Shown: one piece after another, positions 59,846 through 64,000 of the stretch
How positions within the stretch are numbered: the stretch's first letter is position 1
Layout of the letters: every line of letters begins with the position of its first letter
Assembly: GCF_003429665.1 (NCBI RefSeq)
Contig: NZ_QUWK01000009.1
Span: forward strand, 1-64,000
Direction: 5' to 3'
Origin: Sphaerochaeta halotolerans
GTDB lineage: Bacteria > Spirochaetota > Spirochaetia > Sphaerochaetales > Sphaerochaetaceae
Length of the DNA stretch: 64,000 nucleotides
The notes under the pieces: generated by a model
What the model saw: only the letters and a program-made list of their open reading frames with translations
What the model was told of the DNA's origin: nothing
Databases searched by the model: none
Translations under genes and position numbers: made by a program

Positions 59846-60484
59846 TGTTGTTTCTTCAAGGCCCACTGCCCACTGATTGTTTGCTCACCGATGGTTTCCT
59901 GTTCAAGGAATTCTGCACGGAGAGTCAGTTGGGCGAATACAATGACATCTTTCATTCCCCAACGGAGCGAGAGGAAAGGAATCAGCATGATGGTTCCTCT
60001 CTGGAGCGAGTGCCGGGAAAGCAAGGTGAGATACCCCGTCCCTTGGGGCGGAAAAGGAGGCAACGCCTCTTGAGTCCAGGGCTTGCCCTAAGGTATTGAT
60101 ACCTTTCATTCGTACCATGGATTGTTCCTCATTTGTTCTGCTTAGTTGAGAGGGGAGACAACAAGACCGATCATACCAGTTCCCTGGTAGGAGTGGGTGA
60201 AACGATAGGACCGATTGCACTCCCTGCCACGATGGCTGACATCGTAAACTCAATCAAGCAACAGAAGGAACAGACTTAGAAAGACGACTGCCACTGCTGC
60301 AAGAGGCCTAGCCCCTTATCGGTCGAAGAGCTCTTCTGTATAGCTGATGATGAGACTACTTCCCAATGTTCCTACCGTATAGGTAGAAGAGATACCGACA
60401 TTGGATACATTCAGGGAGGAAATGAGGTGATCGGTAAATATTGATACCCCCATGGTTTGCCCAGGGATGCTTGCAAGGAGACCC

Positions 60485-61080
60485 AATCAATGCACTGTTT
60501 GTTTTTGCGTACCTGTCGCTACATACCTTTGCAGAGGACTATGAGGTTTTTCTGGTACTGTCATCCTCAATTTACCTGATGCAAGAAGAGGATCAATGTA
60601 GGTTTTCTTGAAAGACTTTCTATCATTCAATTGCATGGCTTTTATCATTTCATCTCTAGTTCTCGGAATGCTGCAGAAAGAAAGCAAAAATTCAATAGTA
60701 ACTTGTTGTTTACGGAATATCTTAACCCTAAAACTACCACCAATTTCGCTTAATTCTGGTTCAGCAAGCCCTGCTTCCTTGCATGCTTTAAAAACTCTAG
60801 GAATCCCGCTACCCCATTGTTCAATAATCTTCATATAGGTAAAAGCTGCCACTAAAGCGCGGTTTCTTGGTTTTGCTACATCCATTTTTGAGATCTTCAA
60901 TAGTGAGGCCACCAATCAACATCCCTGGGGATGTAATTACCAACCAATCATCGAATAATGCAACTTGCATCTTGGATGGATCAAGATAGGAACGATGGCA
61001 AACTCCATTTCTGCACCCATTCGAATATTTCTCCTTGGCCTATTAAACGCTTGAACACCATTATACAACGAAGGAGGGCT
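60485..61080 (-). pseudogene. Decayed AlbA_2/RecG-like ATP-binding (putative DNA-binding) protein
   Basis: CHRSYLDPSKMQVALFDDWLVITSPGMLIGGLTIEDLKNGCSK, frameshift at AAAA, then PRNRALVAAFTYMKIIEQWGSGIPRVFKACKEAGLAEPELSEIGGSFRV; upstream fragment NRPRRNIRMGAEMEF in another frame. Confidence 0.8.
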
Positions 61081-61092
61081 GTAAGAGGGTAG

Positions 61093-61121
61093 AAAAAAAG
61101 TACCCTGTACATGACAGGGTA
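61093..61121 (-). terminator. Terminator of the NifX/Mrp/MBL/MinD operon
   Basis: Minus strand TACCCTGT-catgt-ACAGGGTA then CTTTTTTT. Confidence 0.85.
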
Positions 61122-61145
61122 TCCTTGCAGAAAAGGAAAGTTCTG

Positions 61146-61502
61146 CTATTCGCACTCATCATGATGGGCATGCTCGTGGCAAACGCTTCCTGTGGAGGTA
61201 AGGTTACCTGCCAGATATTCCTTGACTACTTCATCGGCGGAACCGCTGGCTCCAACAATGACCTCGATGTTGTGCTCATTGAAGATATCCACAGCACCAC
61301 CACCCATTCCACCACTGATGATGGTATTTACACCCAATTCATGGAGATAATTGGGCAAGAATCCGGGGCGATGCCCTGGGTTTTGCATGCTGTCATGCTT
61401 GAGAATCTTCCCGTTTTCAGTCTCAAAGACCTCAAAACTCTCACAGTGCCCAAAATGGTCACACACGTTCTTGTTTTCACTTGCTACTGCTACTTTCAAC
61501 AT
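61146..61502 (-). CDS. NifX/NifB-type dinitrogenase iron-molybdenum cofactor-binding domain protein
   Basis: KVAVASENKNVCDHFGHCESFEVFETENGKI...VNTIISGGMGGGAVDIFNEHNIEVIVGASG; His/Cys-rich C-terminus CHEHAHHDECE. Confidence 0.92.
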   Translation of the reverse strand: MLKVAVASENKNVCDHFGHCESFEVFETENGKILKHDSMQNPGHRPGFLPNYLHELGVNTIISGGMGGGAVDIFNEHNIEVIVGASGSADEVVKEYLAGNLTSTGSVCHEHAHHDECE

Positions 61503-61505
61503 CTT

Positions 61506-62288
61506 TTATTTCTCCCTTGATTCCAATATGTCACAGAGTCCGCTAAGATCGGCTCCCTGGTATGCTTCAATCGTTCCGGTATCGCATGCTTCACTCAACA
61601 GTGGGTCGATGGGTAGTTTTGCAAGTACCTTGAGTGCATGGTGCTCAGCAACGACATCGATATGGCTTTCCCCAAAGACCTTGTACTCTTTCTGGTTGTC
61701 AGGACAAAGGAAGTACGAGAGGTTCTCCACCAAACCTACGATGGGAACCCCCATCTTCTGCGCCATATGCACCGCCTTCTCCACCACCATGGAAACCAGC
61801 TCCTGGGGAGAGGTGACCATGACGATCCCATCAACAGGAAGAGACTGGAATACCGTAAGAGGGACATCTCCTGTGCCAGGGGGCATATCAACAAAGAGGT
61901 AGTCCAACTCTTTCCAGTCCACATCGGTGTAGAAGAGCTTGACCGTGTTTGCAAGCAGTGGACCACGCCAGATGACCGCGTCGCTTTCATTATCCAACAA
62001 CATGTTGGTTGAGATAATCTTAATGCCATTTTTGGTTACTGCCGGTTCTATTCTTCCTTCTTCCCCGGTAGCTTTGCTATGGATACCGAAAGTCTTTGGA
62101 ATGGATGAGCCGGTGATGTCTGCATCAAGCACACCAACCTTGTGGCCTCTTCTTCTCATTTCTGAAGCGAGTAGGCTGGTAACCGAGGATTTTCCCACTC
62201 CTCCCTTTCCGCTGACGATTGCAATGATATTGCCGATGGTGCTTCCAGTCTTGGAATGTACTCTCATATCTGTATTGTGTTGTGCCAT
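61506..62288 (-). CDS. Mrp/NBP35 family P-loop ATPase
   Basis: ATG at 62288; IAIVSGKGGVGKSSVTSLLASEM; DADITGSSIPKTFG; VDMPPGTGDVPLT. Confidence 0.94.
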   Translation of the reverse strand: MAQHNTDMRVHSKTGSTIGNIIAIVSGKGGVGKSSVTSLLASEMRRRGHKVGVLDADITGSSIPKTFGIHSKATGEEGRIEPAVTKNGIKIISTNMLLDNESDAVIWRGPLLANTVKLFYTDVDWKELDYLFVDMPPGTGDVPLTVFQSLPVDGIVMVTSPQELVSMVVEKAVHMAQKMGVPIVGLVENLSYFLCPDNQKEYKVFGESHIDVVAEHHALKVLAKLPIDPLLSEACDTGTIEAYQGADLSGLCDILESREK

Positions 62289-62298
62289 GGTATTACTC

Positions 62299-63132
62299 CT
62301 AATATGTCGGGAATTCGAGAACGTCTCCTCCTGCAAGGTAATGGATGGCATCCCCCATCTTTTCCTTGAGGTAGGCATAGTTTTCCTTACCTGTGCAGTG
62401 ACAGGTATAGAATATTGCTTTACTTTCCAAAAGAATGGCTGCAATCTGGTCGAGCACCTCTGGGTCCTCAGGTTTGCCTGTTCGGTGGTTGTAGAGGTGG
62501 AAGCCTCCGATTACCCGGGTAGGGTAGTGACCGAATTCTGTGTGGAAGGCATCCAGGATATTCACAATCCCGCGGTGCGAGCAACCGCTCACCAGGACGT
62601 GTTCATTTTCTTCCTTGATCGCCAGATACTGTTCGTGAGTGAATGAGTCCACAGTGTATGTATCTCCCGATTGCTTGAACAGGCTCTTGTTCCCTGTGGG
62701 GATAAAGCGCTCACCTTCCACCTTACTGAACAGGAATATTCCTTCAGCTACCGGGGTGAGTGCAGAGGTAAAAAGGATTCGGTTATTTCTCAGCAAGTCT
62801 TGGTCGACTCCAATATAGTGGTAATCTCCTTCACTCCGTTCGGAGAAGAAAGGCCCGAAGGCCTCCTTTCTGGCATACAGCGGGGCGGTGTGATTCAAGC
62901 TGAAAAATGATTTGATCCCCCCTCCATGGTCATAGTGGCCGTGGCTGAGGATGGCAAGGTCAACCTGTTTCAGATCAACCCCAAGCTTTTCTGCATTGTC
63001 TGCAAACAAGGCGCTTGCTCCTGTATCGAAGAGCATGGTTTTCTGGTTCCCTTCGATATAGAGACTTAACCCGTGCTCCGATCCAAGATTTGTATTTCTG
63101 GTGGTATTCTCCACCAATGTGGTTATTTTCAT
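62299..63132 (-). CDS. Metallo-beta-lactamase-fold hydrolase
   Basis: LAILSHGHYDHGGGI; VSGCSHRGIVNIL; VIGGFHLYN. Confidence 0.93.
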   Translation of the reverse strand: MKITTLVENTTRNTNLGSEHGLSLYIEGNQKTMLFDTGASALFADNAEKLGVDLKQVDLAILSHGHYDHGGGIKSFFSLNHTAPLYARKEAFGPFFSERSEGDYHYIGVDQDLLRNNRILFTSALTPVAEGIFLFSKVEGERFIPTGNKSLFKQSGDTYTVDSFTHEQYLAIKEENEHVLVSGCSHRGIVNILDAFHTEFGHYPTRVIGGFHLYNHRTGKPEDPEVLDQIAAILLESKAIFYTCHCTGKENYAYLKEKMGDAIHYLAGGDVLEFPTY

Positions 63133-64000
63133 ATGTGAATACGCTCCTTCATCAACTGTAAGGTGTTCTCATAGATGGTCCTAATCGCCCCAGCTCCGAG
63201 GCTTTCTATTTCGACCAACGTCTTGCCCCTATTGATTGCTGCGGTTGCCATCTTGTCGTAGGGAATCTTTCCAAGGAACGGTATTCCTTCTTTATAACAG
63301 TATACCTCTATTTCTGCACTTTTGCGCTCATTGGTATCATATTTATTTACAATAACAGCAACTGGTACTTGTAATTGTCTGGCACTCGCAATCACCCTCT
63401 TCAAGTCAGAGAGCCCACTGAGTGAAGGTTCTGCAACCATAAGAGCCAAATCGACCCCACTCAAGGAGGCAATTACCGGGCATCCGATGCCGGGACTGCC
63501 GTCAAGAATTGCGACTTCATGCTCACTACCCACTTCCTTCAGTTGGTTTTTTACCTCACTGACCAGTTTCCCGGTATTGCCACTGCCCATCAGAAGCGTT
63601 GCGGTAGAGAATACCTCATTGTTTCGCTTCAGAAGCTTCAGATCGCCAACTTTTGCTTCTTCGCTGTGTATTGCCTCCACCGGGCAGACATGAGTGCAGT
63701 AGTTGCATCCTTCACAGGCAATAGGAATGATTCTGTAAGGATTCCCTGGCTTGATGGCGTCAAAGCGACACACCTCATAGCACTTGTTGCAATTGATGCA
63801 GAGATCAGGGTCGATGACTGCCTTTGGTAATCCCCTGTAGTCTCTCTTCTGCTCTTGTTCATAGGAGCCCATCACCAGATGAAGATTTGGTGCATCTGTG
63901 TCGCAATCGGCGTAGGCTTTTGCTTCACTGAGTTTGATGAACGCACTGGCAACAGTGGTCTTGCCTGTTCCTCCCTTACCGCTGAGGATCAGAATCTGAT
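63129..64000 (-). CDS. MinD/ParA-superfamily P-loop ATPase with inserted 4Fe-4S ferredoxin domain (5' end truncated by window)
   Basis: Frame stays open past the track ORF start to the window edge: QILILSGKGGTGKTTVASAFIKLSEAKAYADCDTDAPNLHLVMGSYEQEQ; CINCNKCYEVC and CEGCNYCTHVC clusters. Confidence 0.93.
   Translation of the reverse strand, partial: QILILSGKGGTGKTTVASAFIKLSEAKAYADCDTDAPNLHLVMGSYEQEQKRDYRGLPKAVIDPDLCINCNKCYEVCRFDAIKPGNPYRIIPIACEGCNYCTHVCPVEAIHSEEAKVGDLKLLKRNNEVFSTATLLMGSGNTGKLVSEVKNQLKEVGSEHEVAILDGSPGIGCPVIASLSGVDLALMVAEPSLSGLSDLKRVIASARQLQVPVAVIVNKYDTNERKSAEIEVYCYKEGIPFLGKIPYDKMATAAINRGKTLVEIESLGAGAIRTIYENTLQLMKERIHI

Noticed and set aside
62289-62444. N-terminal extension of the Mrp ORF to 62444
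   Set aside because: The extension (MQPFFWKVKQYSIPVTAQVRK...) lies over the 3' end of the MBL gene; a good ATG exists at 62288 (MAQHNTDMRVHSK...) giving the expected Mrp start.
1-64000. CRISPR array, rRNA operon, prophage or toxin-antitoxin/defence island
   Set aside because: No regularly spaced direct repeats, rRNA sequence, phage structural/integrase genes or recognisable defence cassette seen on either strand.

Overview
This window looks like an ordinary chromosomal region of a free-living anaerobic spirochaete, possibly Sphaerochaeta-like; that is inferred from gene content and was not tested. Contents in order: (i) sugar and sugar-acid catabolism, about 1-17.2 kb: Gfo/Idh/MocA, Zn-dehydrogenase, KDG-kinase-like PfkB, gnd, an RpiR regulator, a CUT1 ABC importer, a YesMN-type two-component system, a TRAP transporter and an Fe-alcohol dehydrogenase. 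(ii) An FMN oxidoreductase, a fused FeS/molybdopterin xanthine-dehydrogenase-like enzyme and a BMP-type nucleoside ABC importer. (iii) A PfkB kinase, dCMP deaminase, a hydrolase and the Na+-pumping oxaloacetate decarboxylase operon oadGAB. (iv) Mrp, NUDIX and SIMPL proteins. (v) A FadR-regulated, anaerobic GlpAB-like cassette with DUF1667. (vi) A decayed tnpB, gpsA and GH36 alpha-galactosidase. (vii) An AT-rich accessory patch with two related secreted proteins sharing an almost identical promoter and leader, plus tRNA-Cys. (viii) A DeoR/Ldh/malic enzyme operon, AlaX, purB, potD and PHP. (ix) A gene graveyard, then a NifX/Mrp/MBL/MinD Fe-S cluster that runs off the right edge. The observations most worth following up are: an in-frame TAA exactly at the signal-peptide junction of the TRAP binding protein; the conserved promoter and leader of the two secreted proteins; a candidate small RNA at about 35.63-35.78 kb; a tandem 14-mer operator candidate; perfect hairpins after three separate binding-protein genes; and several pseudogene remnants absent from the ORF track. 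No CRISPR array, rRNA or prophage was seen. I did not find a clearly new defence or mobile system.
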